Shown: positions 19,111 to 28,651, counted from the stretch's first letter. The stretch is DNA of 64,000 bases from Flavobacterium endophyticum (GCF_003634455.1 NZ_RBLC01000001.1:372001-436000); one strand, 5' to 3'. The notes: generated from the letters alone by a model not told the origin. Made by a program: numbers and translations.

Positions 19111-19902
19111 ATGAAAATTTGCTTAATTATCACAACTTACAATTGGCCTGAAGCATTGGAACTATCCTTGCAAAGCATTGTCAGGCAAAAGAAACAGCCG
19201 GATGAAGTAATTATTGCTGATGATGGTTCGAGACAAGAAACAAGAGATTTGATTAATTCGTACAAAAGCAAAATCAAAAATCTGAAACACGCTTGGCATG
19301 AAGATACTGGCTATCAAAGAGCCAAAATACTGAACAAATCCATCATGATGTCGGAGTCTGATTTTATTATAACAACAGACCAAGACTGCATTTTGGATAA
19401 AAATTTCATATTAGATTACAGCCTTCAAGCCGAAGAAGGTTTTTATATTTCGGGATACCGAATAAACCTGAGAGAAAGGCTTACAAAAAGATTGGTCAGA
19501 AGAAAAAGACTGCCTAATCTCCATGAAATTTTCGTAGAAACAAAATGGAATGTAAAGCACCAGATAAGAGCTCGATTCATGTGGAACAGAACGAACCGCT
19601 ATATTTCAGGATCATCCAACGGAACATACGGTTGTAACATGGGATTCTTCAAAAAAGATGTCATGGCCATAAATGGATACAACGAAGATTTTGTCGGATG
19701 GGGACCTGAAGATTCCGAAATGACACAGCGATTGATGAACAATGGCATTGGCTGGAAAAGAGTCTATTATTCAGCAATTTTGTATCACATGTACCATCCT
19801 ATCCTCTGTCGAAAAAATGCCGATTTCAACATAATGCTTTTAAGAAAGGCTTTTAAAGAAAAAATAATATTTGTACCGAATGGTATTCTAAAAACAGCTT
19901 AA
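19111..19902 (+). CDS. Glycosyltransferase family 2
   Basis: 263 aa. The N-terminal CLIITTYNWPEALELSLQSI, VIIADDGSRQETRDLI (DDGS) and IITTDQDCILDKNFI (DQD metal motif) are GT2 marks; SGSSNGTYGCNMGFFKKDVM and NEDFVGWGPEDSEMTQRLMN match the same C-terminal family region as the gene at 14447-15259, which is a paralogue. A TAATTTTG box lies about 17 nt before the ATG. Next to tsaC with a 3-nt gap. Confidence 0.92.
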   Translation: MKICLIITTYNWPEALELSLQSIVRQKKQPDEVIIADDGSRQETRDLINSYKSKIKNLKHAWHEDTGYQRAKILNKSIMMSESDFIITTDQDCILDKNFILDYSLQAEEGFYISGYRINLRERLTKRLVRRKRLPNLHEIFVETKWNVKHQIRARFMWNRTNRYISGSSNGTYGCNMGFFKKDVMAINGYNEDFVGWGPEDSEMTQRLMNNGIGWKRVYYSAILYHMYHPILCRKNADFNIMLLRKAFKEKIIFVPNGILKTA

Positions 19903-19905
19903 AAC

Positions 19906-20466
19906 ATGAACGAAGAGGTTCACAAAGCCTACGAAGTTATCAAAGAAGGTGGTATCATTCTATATCCGACAGAAACTGTCTGGGGAATTGGATGTGATGC
20001 CACCAATCCTGAAGCCGTAGCAAAAATATATGCCCTAAAACAACGAGAAGAGACAAAATCGATGATCGTGCTGATGAATGGCGAGAAAATGATTTACAAT
20101 GTTTTCAAGGATATCCCTGAAGTAGCTTGGCAGATTTTAGACTTGTCTGAAAAGCCTACTACGTTAATTTTAGACAATCCAAGAAACATCGCTCCTAATC
20201 TGATTGCTCCTGACAAAACACTAGGTATGCGAATCATAAAAGAGCCTTTCTGCTATAAGCTGCTGGAGCGCATGAAAAAACCTCTGGTATCGACTTCGGC
20301 TAATATTTCCGGAATGCCAACGCCTGTAAATTTCAAAGAAATCAGCCCTGAGATTATAAAGGGCGTCGACTATGTCGTAAATTTGCAACAGGAAAAGATG
20401 ACCGGAAAACCTTCGGCTATTATCAAGCTGACAGCTGACAGCCAAGTAAAAGTAATCCGAAAATAA
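19906..20466 (+). CDS. tsaC: L-threonylcarbamoyladenylate synthase (Sua5/YrdC family)
   Basis: Makes threonylcarbamoyl-AMP from Thr, bicarbonate and ATP for tRNA t6A37. The YrdC fold is shown by GGIILYPTETVWGIGCDATN, AKIYALKQREETKSMIVL, GMRIIKEPFC, and PLVSTSANISGMPTP. At 186 aa it is the short form without the Sua5 C-terminal domain. Cytoplasmic. Confidence 0.93.
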   Translation: MNEEVHKAYEVIKEGGIILYPTETVWGIGCDATNPEAVAKIYALKQREETKSMIVLMNGEKMIYNVFKDIPEVAWQILDLSEKPTTLILDNPRNIAPNLIAPDKTLGMRIIKEPFCYKLLERMKKPLVSTSANISGMPTPVNFKEISPEIIKGVDYVVNLQQEKMTGKPSAIIKLTADSQVKVIRK

Positions 20467-20520
20467 TATTCCGTTCCCCGTTTATAGTTTCCAACTCTAA
20501 ACCCTGAACTTTAAGCATAA
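20467..20520. repeat. Degenerate CAACTCTAAA-type intergenic repeat
   Basis: The stretch between tsaC and cca contains TTTCCAACTCTAAACCC and GAACTTTAAG, resembling the loose CAACTTT heptamer tracts at 52.6 and 53.1 kb. A weak, single example. Confidence 0.35.
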
Positions 20521-20523
20521 TTG

Positions 20524-21957
20524 ATGAAAGACAAAACTTCATATAAAGAAGCAGTAGACAGTAAAATATTTCATGTAATCACGCAGGCTTCCAAAGAACT
20601 GAACATCGATAGTTATGTCATTGGCGGATTCGTTAGAGATCTGTTACTAAAAAGAAAATTCAAGAAAGATATTGATATTGTTGCCGTTGGAAGCGGTATC
20701 GAACTGGCATTGAAAGTTTCGGAAATGCTTCCAAAAAAACCAAAAGTCCAAGTTTTCAAGACCTATGGAACGGCAATGCTTCGTTTTGAAGATACCGAAA
20801 TCGAGTTTGTCGGTGCCCGCAAAGAATCCTATAATTTCGACAGCAGAAATCCTATTGTTGAAAACGGAACGCTTGAAGATGATCAAAATCGCAGGGATTT
20901 CACGATCAATGCATTAGCTCTGTCACTCAATGAAGCTAATTTCGGAGAACTTATCGATCCGTTCGACGGCTTGTCTGACTTAGAAACCAAAACGATCAAG
21001 ACACCGCTCAATCCAGATATTACTTTTTCTGATGATCCGCTTCGCATGATGCGCGCCATCCGCTTTGCAGCACAGCTCAATTTTGACATTGAAGAAGAAT
21101 CGCTTAAGGCCATCGAAAGAAACAAGGAAAGAATAAAAATCATTTCAGGCGAAAGAATCGTTGATGAACTCAACAAGATTCTGATGACCGACAAACCTTC
21201 TCTTGGTTTTCTATTGCTGCACAAAACAAAACTGCTCGATATCATATTGCCAGAATTAACAGCCTTAGAAGGCGTTGACGAATCGGAAGGTCAAACCCAT
21301 AAAGACAATTTTTACCATACGTTGGAAGTAGTAGACAACATTGCACCAAACACTGAAGATGTTTGGCTCCGCTGGTCTGCCCTGCTCCATGATATCGGAA
21401 AAGCACCTACGAAACGCCATCACAAAAAAAATGGCTGGTCGTTTCATGGACATGAATTTGTGGGCGGAAAAATGGTCAAGAAATTATTCGAAAGACTTCA
21501 TATGCCGCTAAACCATAAGATGAAATACGTTTCAAAAATGGTCATGATGAGCTCGCGCCCTATCGTCTTGTCTCAAGATATTGTGACCGATTCGGCCGTA
21601 CGCAGGCTTGTTTTCGATGCTGGCGAAGATATTGAAGACTTAATGACGTTGTGCGAAGCCGATATCACGACAAAAAACCCGAACAAGTTCAAGAAATACC
21701 ATAATAATTTCAAGATTGTACGCCAAAAGATTGTAGAAGTTGAAGAACGCGACCATATCCGGCAATTCCAGCCTCCTATTTCTGGCGAAGAAATCATGGA
21801 AACATTTGGCCTGAAACCTGGGCGAGAAATAGGCATCCTCAAAGAAGCCATCAAAGAAGCTATTTTGGAAGGAGAAATTCCAAATGAATATCAGCCTGCC
21901 TATGAATTCATGCTGAAAAGAGCGGCAAAGCTAGGCTTACAAAAAACAACAAAATAG
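20524..21957 (+). CDS. cca: CCA tRNA nucleotidyltransferase / poly(A) polymerase-like protein with HD domain
   Basis: Adds or repairs the 3' CCA of tRNA. 477 aa from the ATG at 20524 (TTG at 20521 is adjacent). GGFVRD (34-39) and DID (49-51) are the nucleotidyltransferase catalytic motifs; RRDFTINALALSL and DPLRMMRAIRFAAQLNF follow as in class II enzymes. A C-terminal HD-type domain carries DNFYHTLEVVDNI and LLHDIGKAPTKR with HD residues. Length and HD tail are usual for the Bacteroidota form. Confidence 0.95.
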   Translation: MKDKTSYKEAVDSKIFHVITQASKELNIDSYVIGGFVRDLLLKRKFKKDIDIVAVGSGIELALKVSEMLPKKPKVQVFKTYGTAMLRFEDTEIEFVGARKESYNFDSRNPIVENGTLEDDQNRRDFTINALALSLNEANFGELIDPFDGLSDLETKTIKTPLNPDITFSDDPLRMMRAIRFAAQLNFDIEEESLKAIERNKERIKIISGERIVDELNKILMTDKPSLGFLLLHKTKLLDIILPELTALEGVDESEGQTHKDNFYHTLEVVDNIAPNTEDVWLRWSALLHDIGKAPTKRHHKKNGWSFHGHEFVGGKMVKKLFERLHMPLNHKMKYVSKMVMMSSRPIVLSQDIVTDSAVRRLVFDAGEDIEDLMTLCEADITTKNPNKFKKYHNNFKIVRQKIVEVEERDHIRQFQPPISGEEIMETFGLKPGREIGILKEAIKEAILEGEIPNEYQPAYEFMLKRAAKLGLQKTTK

Positions 21958-21992
21958 CGCTATCCTAAAATACGCAATCCAATAAACAAAAG

Positions 21993-23015
21993 ATGAAAAA
22001 ATATTTCCCCTCCATTACCAAAATCGCATTAGTCTTAGTCTATTTGGTAATTATTGCAGGCGCCTTGGTCCGAATGACCGGTTCCGGAATGGGCTGTCCC
22101 GATTGGCCAAAATGTTTCGGTTATTATATCCCTCCGACAGATATTTCAGAACTGACTTGGTCTCCGGGCCGTGAATTTGAAAAAGGACAAGTAATTATCA
22201 GAGGTGAAAAACTACTGGTTGCCCAAGACGATTTCAAATCGGGAAGCGAATTCGATGAAAATCATTGGCAAGTCTATACAAAACACGATTACGCACTGTT
22301 TAACCCGACACATACTTGGGTAGAATATATCAACCGTTTGGTCGGAGCCTTGGCAGGATTAGCCTGTTTTGTCATGGCTATTTTTTCTTTTAGCCTTTGG
22401 AAAAACAATAAAAAAATCACTCTGCTTTCATGGCTTGTGGTCTTCTTGATGGGCTTTCAAGGCTGGCTAGGTGCAACGGTAGTGTATTCTGTGCTCAATC
22501 CTGTAAAAATTACGATTCACATGGTGATGGCACTGCTCATTGTCTGTGTTATATTGTATATCTTAAATTTAGCCAAGCCAAAAGTTACCTCGTTGAAATT
22601 TGACAAAGTGTTTGACAGTGTCCTGATTATTTCACTAATCTTGACCTTAACTCAGATAATATTAGGAACACAAGTACGCCAATTCGTAGACGAGCAAGTA
22701 AAAATTTATGGCTATGATGCCATGCACAAAATTCTTGAAGATCCAATTATCGGGTTTTATTTCCACAGGACTTTTTCCTTTATAGTCCTGCTGATTAACG
22801 TAATTCTGATTACCCGAAATAACAAATTAAAGTTAGGCTTCAAAAAAATGAATTGGGTAATGTGGCTGCTGGCTATTGAGATTTTTTCAGGAATTTTGAT
22901 GTATTGGTACGATTTCCCTTTCGGTTCGCAATCCGTTCATCTTGTCATCGCCTCGCTTTTGTTCGGAACGCAATTTTATCTAATTTTAGAAAGCAAAAAC
23001 AGAGAAATAAAATAA
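21993..23015 (+). CDS. ctaA: Haem A synthase (COX15/CtaA family)
   Basis: Oxidises the haem O methyl group to make haem A for aa3-type oxidases. 340 aa, eight membrane helices expected; the N-terminus YLVIIAGALVRMTGSGMGCPDWPKCFG is the family signature with the first histidine-bearing part in HTWVEYINRLVGALAG, and further His in IHMVMALLIV, FYFHRTFSF and SVHLVIASL. Integral to the inner membrane. Co-transcribed with the S41 peptidase 2 nt downstream. Confidence 0.93.
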   Translation: MKKYFPSITKIALVLVYLVIIAGALVRMTGSGMGCPDWPKCFGYYIPPTDISELTWSPGREFEKGQVIIRGEKLLVAQDDFKSGSEFDENHWQVYTKHDYALFNPTHTWVEYINRLVGALAGLACFVMAIFSFSLWKNNKKITLLSWLVVFLMGFQGWLGATVVYSVLNPVKITIHMVMALLIVCVILYILNLAKPKVTSLKFDKVFDSVLIISLILTLTQIILGTQVRQFVDEQVKIYGYDAMHKILEDPIIGFYFHRTFSFIVLLINVILITRNNKLKLGFKKMNWVMWLLAIEIFSGILMYWYDFPFGSQSVHLVIASLLFGTQFYLILESKNREIK

Positions 23016-23017
23016 AC

Positions 23018-24718
23018 ATGAAGCAATCCTTTTACGTTATTTGCAGTTGTCTTTTGGTGACGGCGCTGGCTTTCGGCCAAAAGAAAAGTTCTATTTCAGA
23101 TAAAGATTTGGTTACAATCTGCAAAACTTGGGGTTTGCTGAAATATTACGATCCTATTGTTTCCAACGGAAAAATAGATGCTGATTCCTTATTGATAACG
23201 GCTTTAGATCAAAAACTGCCAGCCGAAAAAACGATAGCAGTTTGGATGGATCTTTTGAAAAGTAAAACTCCTGTAAAAACTTCTGAGTTGATTTCTTGCA
23301 AAGACCAAGATAACAGAAATGTTTCTACCGCATGGATCCAAAAAGATAAAAATCTTAATGCTGCACAAAAAAATTACCTTTCAGGCTTAGTCTCGTCCAA
23401 TAAAATTCCTGGAGGCTACTATTGCCAGAAGGCAGATAATATCCGTTATAATGGCCAGAACGAAAAAGAATACAAAGAAAAAGCACTGGAAGAAAATTAC
23501 CGCATCCTAAACCTATTCAGAGCTTGGAATGTCATTGAATATTTTTATCCTTATAAATATGGAATTTCCAAAGATTGGGACACCGTCTTGAAAGAATTTA
23601 TTCCTTTGGTTAAAAATGCGACAGATAAGCTTTCTTATAAAAAGACAATGATGGCTTTTTCGGGTGCTATCGAAGATACGCATTCGAGAATCGAACCAAA
23701 AAAATACACCGAAATTTTCGGAAACTACGGTGCGCCTTTTACGTATCAGATTGCCGAAAATAAAATTGTAGTCACAAAACCCGTAAATATCGAAACCTGC
23801 CAAGCTTTAGGCATCGAATATGGCGATGTCATCGAAACGGTTAATGGTGAATCGATTGATAAAATTATCCAACGAAATTCAAAATATATTTCGGCTTCAA
23901 ACAATTCCGTAAAACTTAGGGATTCTTACCATTATATGTTTTCTGGTGAAAAAGGAAGCAGTTTTACCATCAAAGGTTATGACAAAAACAAAAAAACGTT
24001 TGAGAAGAAGATAGAAAGAATCGACAGAAGCAATGGCGTTTGGTTTGAAGATGGCCTTCCAGATAACAACTTATTACGTTATGACGAAGTCGCACAGAAA
24101 GCAATCTACTCGGTCATAAACAAAGACAATGTAGGCTTTATAGACTTTTCTTTACTTGAAACTTCTGAGATTGACAGCATCATGAAAGCCATGAAAAACA
24201 CCAAGGGAATTGTATTTGACCTAAGAGGATACAATCCAAACGGCGGCGTCATAAAAACTTTCAACTATCTTTTTCCCGAACCAAAATGGTTTGGTATTGT
24301 GACCAAGCCTGATTTCGGCAAGCCTGGAAGATTTTGCTGGCAAGACTATATCATTACAGAAGATTACAAATATATAGGCAAGACAAATCCTGATTATTAT
24401 AAAGGAAAAATCGTCATTCTTGTAAATGAAAATACACAAAGTCTTTCTGAAATGTGGTCGATGATTTTCCAAATGGCTCCTAATATTACAATCGTAGGAA
24501 GCCAGACTTCTGGTGCTGATGGAAATGAGACTCCAATTCCATTGGTGAACGGCGAAAAGATGATTTTTTCTGGTGTCGGAATTTTTTATACAGATAAAAA
24601 AGAAACGCAACGAATCGGAATTGTTCCTGATGTTGTAGTCAAACCGACCATTTCTGATTTGCAGAATAAAATCGATCCGCTTATCAACAAAGGCTTTGAA
24701 GTGATTCTGAAAAAATAA
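23018..24718 (+). CDS. S41 family peptidase, secreted
   Basis: 566 aa from the ATG at 23018; the longer open frame from 22904 overlaps ctaA and is not used. A signal peptide ends near FGQ. The N-terminal part precedes a PDZ-like section (about residues 235-310) and the C-terminal S41 domain with KGIVFDLRGYNPNGG, ILVNENTQSLSEMWSM (catalytic Ser of SLSEM) and SQTSGADGNETPIPLVNG. S41 tail-specific proteases degrade or process proteins in the periplasm or outside. Operon with ctaA. Confidence 0.88.
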   Translation: MKQSFYVICSCLLVTALAFGQKKSSISDKDLVTICKTWGLLKYYDPIVSNGKIDADSLLITALDQKLPAEKTIAVWMDLLKSKTPVKTSELISCKDQDNRNVSTAWIQKDKNLNAAQKNYLSGLVSSNKIPGGYYCQKADNIRYNGQNEKEYKEKALEENYRILNLFRAWNVIEYFYPYKYGISKDWDTVLKEFIPLVKNATDKLSYKKTMMAFSGAIEDTHSRIEPKKYTEIFGNYGAPFTYQIAENKIVVTKPVNIETCQALGIEYGDVIETVNGESIDKIIQRNSKYISASNNSVKLRDSYHYMFSGEKGSSFTIKGYDKNKKTFEKKIERIDRSNGVWFEDGLPDNNLLRYDEVAQKAIYSVINKDNVGFIDFSLLETSEIDSIMKAMKNTKGIVFDLRGYNPNGGVIKTFNYLFPEPKWFGIVTKPDFGKPGRFCWQDYIITEDYKYIGKTNPDYYKGKIVILVNENTQSLSEMWSMIFQMAPNITIVGSQTSGADGNETPIPLVNGEKMIFSGVGIFYTDKKETQRIGIVPDVVVKPTISDLQNKIDPLINKGFEVILKK

Positions 24719-24805
24719 AGATGTAACTCTTTCCAGAAATGATGTAATACCTTTTTGATGTGATACGAGTAACTTTACAATACTATTAATCGCAAAACAA
24801 AGTGT

Positions 24806-24988
24806 ATGCCGAATTCAAGAGAAATAAAAGGAAACTGGAACGAGCTTAAAGGAAAACTTAAGCAAAAATTTGCCGAACTCACAGACGACGATTTGTTGTA
24901 CGAAGAAGGAAAAGAAGACGAAATGTGGGGCAAGCTTCAAAAAAAGCTAGGCAAGACTGAAAAAGAAATCAAATCATTATTTGATTAA
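24806..24988 (+). CDS. CsbD family stress protein
   Basis: 60 aa: [28 protein letters not shown], then [21 protein letters not shown]. This is a CsbD domain without extensions. The family is usually induced in stress or stationary phase; the mechanism is unknown. It has its own upstream TAACTTTA sequence and ends before a long hairpin terminator. Confidence 0.9.
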   Translation: MPNSREIKGNWNELKGKLKQKFAELTDDDLLYEEGKEDEMWGKLQKKLGKTEKEIKSLFD

Positions 24989-25100
24989 TACGAATCCATT
25001 TTTTTTGACCCTTGCAGCCGAAAATGATTTCATCTAATTCATGTTCATGAATTCAAAATAATCAAATGCTGTTGCAAAATTTAGATTAAGATGCATTCAA

Positions 25101-25152
25101 GACTGTTTCATTAGCCCGATCAATTTGATTGGCTTTTGAAACAGTTTTTTTT
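25101..25152. terminator. Long hairpin terminator between CsbD and the LytTR gene
   Basis: An outer ACTGTTTCA / TGAAACAGT stem encloses an inner AGCC...GGCT stem with ATCAATTTGAT at the tip, followed by an eight-T run on the plus strand. It serves the CsbD transcript; on the minus strand the preceding gene is LytTR and the stem is just after its stop. Confidence 0.75.
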
Positions 25153-25906
25153 ATCCTATCCAGCTTTTAAAATCGTTGACACGCTCCCGGCTCACGATTA
25201 CCTCATCTTCCTTATAGGTCGGCAGTATGAGTTTTAGCCTGGAATTACTGTACACTACAATATCTTTTATGGTTTTCATAGGAACAATGAATTTTCGACT
25301 TACTCGAAAGAAATCTTTCGGGTCCAATTCTGTTTCCAGCTGCTCTAAAGTTCCTTCCAAAAGATAGTCACGATTATCAATCGTATGCAGATAAGTGCCT
25401 TTATTTTCGCTATAAAAACATTCAACTTCTTCAATATTGATCATTTTCAGATGCTGTCCTGTTTTGATGGTAAAACGTTTCTTATAGCTTTTTACATCCG
25501 GACTAACCAGCATCTTCTTTATCATTTCCAAATCAAGCGACATGGGTTCTGACTTTGGCTGGCGTGCCTTAAATTTATTTATAGCAATCTCAAGATCTTC
25601 TTCATCTATCGGCTTTAAAAGATAATCGATGCTGTTCAACTTAAAAGCTCTCAAGGCATATTCATCATAGGCTGTCGTAAAAATAATAGCACTCTTGATG
25701 TCGATGACGTCAAAAATCTCAAAAGACAGGCCGTCAGAAAGCTGAATATCCAAAAATATCAAATCCGGATGCGGATTATTCTGAAACCAATTAATCGCTT
25801 CTTCCACAGAATGCAGCATGGTATCCGTTTCTATGGCTAATTTCTGTAGCTTTCGCTGTAACAATCTTGCAGAAGGCTTTTCATCTTCAATAATTATGGT
25901 GGTCAT
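25151..25906 (-). CDS. LytTR family response regulator
   Basis: 251 aa. Receiver domain at 1-125: IIIEDEKPSA, phosphoacceptor Asp53 in DLIFLDIQLSDG, then TAYDEYALRAFKLNSIDYLLKPI with the Lys switch. LytTR DNA-binding domain at about 145-248 (FYSENKGTYLHTIDNRDYLLEGTLEQLETELDPKDFFRVSRKFIV in parts). Cytoplasmic. Cognate to the LytS-type kinase at 26638-27993; LytTR factors bind direct repeats spaced about two turns, as the repeats at 59.7 kb do, though a link is not shown. Confidence 0.95.
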   Translation of the reverse strand: MTTIIIEDEKPSARLLQRKLQKLAIETDTMLHSVEEAINWFQNNPHPDLIFLDIQLSDGLSFEIFDVIDIKSAIIFTTAYDEYALRAFKLNSIDYLLKPIDEEDLEIAINKFKARQPKSEPMSLDLEMIKKMLVSPDVKSYKKRFTIKTGQHLKMINIEEVECFYSENKGTYLHTIDNRDYLLEGTLEQLETELDPKDFFRVSRKFIVPMKTIKDIVVYSNSRLKLILPTYKEDEVIVSRERVNDFKSWIG

Positions 25907-25940
25907 CTTTGGTTGATGGTTTAAAGTTTAAGGGAAAAAT

Positions 25941-25980
25941 AATTCATAATTCATAATTCATAATTCATAATTCATAATTA
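25941..25980. repeat. AATTCAT heptamer tandem repeat
   Basis: Five tandem copies of AATTCAT and a partial sixth lie between the LytTR gene and the 2TM gene. A 7-bp period also appears in the CTTTCAA tract at 52.6 kb. Confidence 0.9.
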
Positions 25981-25985
25981 CAAAA

Positions 25986-26303
25986 CTATTCCCATTTAGC
26001 CGTTTTTTCTTTTTCCATGATTTCATTGATTTTCTTTTCTTCCCAGTTTTGTCCCCAAAAGGCATTTCTACCAAAGACTCCTGCGGCATTAAAAGCCAAT
26101 CCGATGCCCCAGAAAAAAGCTACTGAAAAATTAGAAAATTCAAAAAATTCTTCGCCTGGCTTGAGATTAAAATAGGCTCTCGAAATTAAAAACAGATTGA
26201 CCAAGATGTACGCAATCAAATGTTTATAAAAACCCGAAATTGCTTTTACGCGTTTTTGCGCTCTTTCTAGCTTTTGTTGCTCTATGGCTGTCAGATTTTC
26301 CAT
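25986..26303 (-). CDS. 2TM domain protein
   Basis: 105 aa: basic start (QKLERAQKRVKAISGFYKHLIAYILVN), two membrane helices (LIAYILVNLFLI and FFWGIGLAFNAAGVFG), then the family ending GQNWEEKKINEIMEKEKTAKWE. 2TM proteins sit beside LytS/LytTR genes in Flavobacteria; role unknown. One nt from the next gene upstream. Confidence 0.88.
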   Translation of the reverse strand: MENLTAIEQQKLERAQKRVKAISGFYKHLIAYILVNLFLISRAYFNLKPGEEFFEFSNFSVAFFWGIGLAFNAAGVFGRNAFWGQNWEEKKINEIMEKEKTAKWE

Positions 26304-26304
26304 T

Positions 26305-26622
26305 TTATTTATATTTTTGATTATAATAATGTTGTTTTTGCTTTTCTTCTTCCATAAACTGCTTCAGCTTTTTTTCTTCCCAGTTTCTTCCTAAAAACGG
26401 ATTGTAACCGAAAGCTGCCATTCCGTGACATAAAAGTCCTGTTCCCCAACCTAGCATCGAAAACCAAAACCAGTGAAATTGAGGAACAAAAACCAAATTA
26501 ATCACAATTAAAATCGGTATAACGACGCAGTAGCACGTAAGGTTAAAATAGAAGGATCTGATTTCCTTGGCCTTTTTTTTGGCTTTATCATACGCCATTT
26601 TTTCAGAATCAAAATTTTCCAT
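26305..26622 (-). CDS. 2TM domain protein
   Basis: 105 aa from the ATG at 26622 (a TTG lies 9 nt upstream). KKKAKEIRSFYFNLTCYCVVIPILIV starts the first helix, and WFSMLGWGTGLLCHGMAAFGYNPFLGRNWEEKKLKQFMEEEKQ is, in parts, the second helix and conserved tail. Paralogous to the 25986-26303 gene and to the tail of the kinase 15 nt upstream. Confidence 0.88.
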   Translation of the reverse strand: MENFDSEKMAYDKAKKKAKEIRSFYFNLTCYCVVIPILIVINLVFVPQFHWFWFSMLGWGTGLLCHGMAAFGYNPFLGRNWEEKKLKQFMEEEKQKQHYYNQKYK

Positions 26623-26637
26623 GATTTCCAACTTAAA

Positions 26638-27993
26638 TTACTGCCATTTATCCGACTTATCCTTTTCCATCAGTTCCCTGATTTTCTTTTCTTCCCAATC
26701 CCTTCCTAAGAACGGCATGTAGTTAAAAACCGACATTCCGTGAACGGCCACTCCGATTCCCCAGCCAATTGCTGGATAAAGAAACCACAGGTGGCTTGGA
26801 GAACTGATCAGGTTTAAGATGGCCAATCCGGTAATAACGACAATATAGGAGGTAAGGTTGCCGTAAAATCCTTTGATATCCTCTACTCTTTTTTGAGCCT
26901 TGAGATACATGCTTTCTTGTGTATTATAATTTGTTTCCATAATTGCTATTTGTTTGGTGAGCATCGGCAGTTCGACTTTAAAATGTTTTTCTGTCTGCTC
27001 AATTCTTACTTTTCTATTGGTTATGATGGAATAGCGGTCGACAATATTTTGCAATCCTACTCCTTTTCTGTCTTGTAATACTTCCTTTTTTTGGTAATCG
27101 TTTTCGATAATCAGATAATCATCTTTTTCATAAATCCGGATATGAAGCGGCTTCATTTCGCTTGCGATATTGTGCTTGACCGTATTTTCGAGAATCAGCT
27201 GTAATGACAAGGGAACTACTTTTGCATCAGGATTATTTAAAGTTTCTGGCAATTCATAAAAAACGCTATTTTCGAATCGCATTTTTAGAAGATTCATATA
27301 GGTTTTCGCAAATGAAAGTTCTTCTTCTACACTTACTAATTCTTTGTCTTTTTGTTCTAAAACATACCGGTAGATTTTAGAAAGCGATGTGGTGAATTTC
27401 TGCGCATTATCCGGATTTTCCTCAATGAGCGATGTCAGTACATTCAAGCTGTTAAAGAGAAAATGAGGGTCGATCTGGTTTTTAAGCGTCTCGAATTTTG
27501 CCGAAGCCGTTCCTGCGATAATCTTTTGCTCCTTAACTTTATTTTCCTGTGATTTTTTATAAAAATAAATCAGATGGAAAAACAAGGTCACAATCATCGT
27601 TATAATCAGACAGACAACATAAAACCTGAAATTTTCCTTTTCTAAAAATTCAGAATAAGTCCTATTGTTTATGACCAGCGCGATAATCATCCTTACGATA
27701 AAAATACCTACAAGTGTCAATACAATACTTCCAAGGATGCTTATAGCTATTCTGTACTTTTTATATTTTCCCCAAACAATTTCGTTGTTTAGGTAGTCAA
27801 AATACGTGGAGTTTATAAAGGTCAGTACAATTCCATAAAGCGAGTAATAGCCCATTTCTTTGAATAACGAAGCATTCACGATAAAATCCCTTCCAAACAT
27901 AGCTTCGATCACGAACATGATTGCCATGATTGCCAAGCTGACAATAACGCCTGTTATAATTGTCTTAAAAATGTATCGGATTATTTCTCGCAT
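26638..27993 (-). CDS. LytS-type sensor histidine kinase fused to a C-terminal 2TM domain
   Basis: 451 aa. Residues 1-145 hold four membrane helices. The His_kinase domain begins near KFETLKNQIDPHFLFNSLNV, with phosphoacceptor His177; VPLSLQLILENTVKHNIA is the N-box and GVGLQNIVDRYSI the G-box. After about residue 345 the protein continues MLTKQIAIMETNYNTQ into a complete 2TM unit (VEDIKGFYGNLTSYIVVI, GWGIGVAVHGMSVFNYMPFLGRDWEEKKI), so it has six helices in all. Partner of the LytTR regulator at 25151. Confidence 0.93.
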   Translation of the reverse strand: MREIIRYIFKTIITGVIVSLAIMAIMFVIEAMFGRDFIVNASLFKEMGYYSLYGIVLTFINSTYFDYLNNEIVWGKYKKYRIAISILGSIVLTLVGIFIVRMIIALVINNRTYSEFLEKENFRFYVVCLIITMIVTLFFHLIYFYKKSQENKVKEQKIIAGTASAKFETLKNQIDPHFLFNSLNVLTSLIEENPDNAQKFTTSLSKIYRYVLEQKDKELVSVEEELSFAKTYMNLLKMRFENSVFYELPETLNNPDAKVVPLSLQLILENTVKHNIASEMKPLHIRIYEKDDYLIIENDYQKKEVLQDRKGVGLQNIVDRYSIITNRKVRIEQTEKHFKVELPMLTKQIAIMETNYNTQESMYLKAQKRVEDIKGFYGNLTSYIVVITGLAILNLISSPSHLWFLYPAIGWGIGVAVHGMSVFNYMPFLGRDWEEKKIRELMEKDKSDKWQ

Positions 27994-28024
27994 GTGGAAT
28001 AGTATTATTGCTTAGTATTGTAGC

Positions 28025-28651
28025 TTATTTTTTATTGCACTCTTTTTGTGCTTCAAGCGCTCTGTCCAATCCCCAATTTGGGTGAAAAGGTGTTTCCGGT
28101 TTAAATTTAGCAAAAAGTTCTATTGCTTTGTCAATCTGTGCACACATTGGCTTCGTGTCGTTTCCGAAATACCTAGCGCCTCCGATTTCAAATTCGGCTT
28201 TCGAAAACAACGCTCTTGGGTTTTCTGGCGCAATTTTAAGTGCCTTGTCATAAATTTCAATTGTTTTTGCCGAAAGCTTCATTCCATTGGTCATCGGGTC
28301 GGCAACAATCCAGGCCGTGTTGATCATCGCCTGCATTACTAACAATTCAGGATTTTCCGGATTTTTGTCCAATTCCGTATTTAATGCCTCTTGCGCTTTT
28401 CCCAATAATGCTGCAATCTGGTTTTTGTCTTTGGTCTGGAAAGCCGTCGTCGTATTAACCAAAGCCACATAATAATTAGGAAGCCAGTTGTTTTTTTCAG
28501 CTGAAGCGATTCTTTCAAACAAAGCCGAAGCTTCTGTAGTTTTTCCTTCGCCCCAAAGCGCAAATGCTTTTTGCATTCCTTGTTCATACTGTGTTTGGGC
28601 GCCAGCTAGCGTAGTGATAAAAAAAGCGATGGTAAGAATAAATTTTGTCAT
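28025..28651 (-). CDS. Secreted TPR-like protein
   Basis: 208 aa. A signal peptide (MTKFILTIAFFITTLAGA) is followed by helical repeats with TPR spacing (YEQGMQKAFALWGEGKTTEASALFERI; ALKIAPENPRALFSKAEFEIG). Periplasmic or outer-membrane associated by inference. Lies between the sensor kinase and the TonB receptor on the same strand, which suggests a joint role in sensing or uptake. Confidence 0.78.
   Translation of the reverse strand: MTKFILTIAFFITTLAGAQTQYEQGMQKAFALWGEGKTTEASALFERIASAEKNNWLPNYYVALVNTTTAFQTKDKNQIAALLGKAQEALNTELDKNPENPELLVMQAMINTAWIVADPMTNGMKLSAKTIEIYDKALKIAPENPRALFSKAEFEIGGARYFGNDTKPMCAQIDKAIELFAKFKPETPFHPNWGLDRALEAQKECNKK

Noticed and set aside
22904..23017. Upstream extension of the S41 peptidase frame
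   Set aside because: Overlaps ctaA and lacks the signal peptide that starts at 23018.
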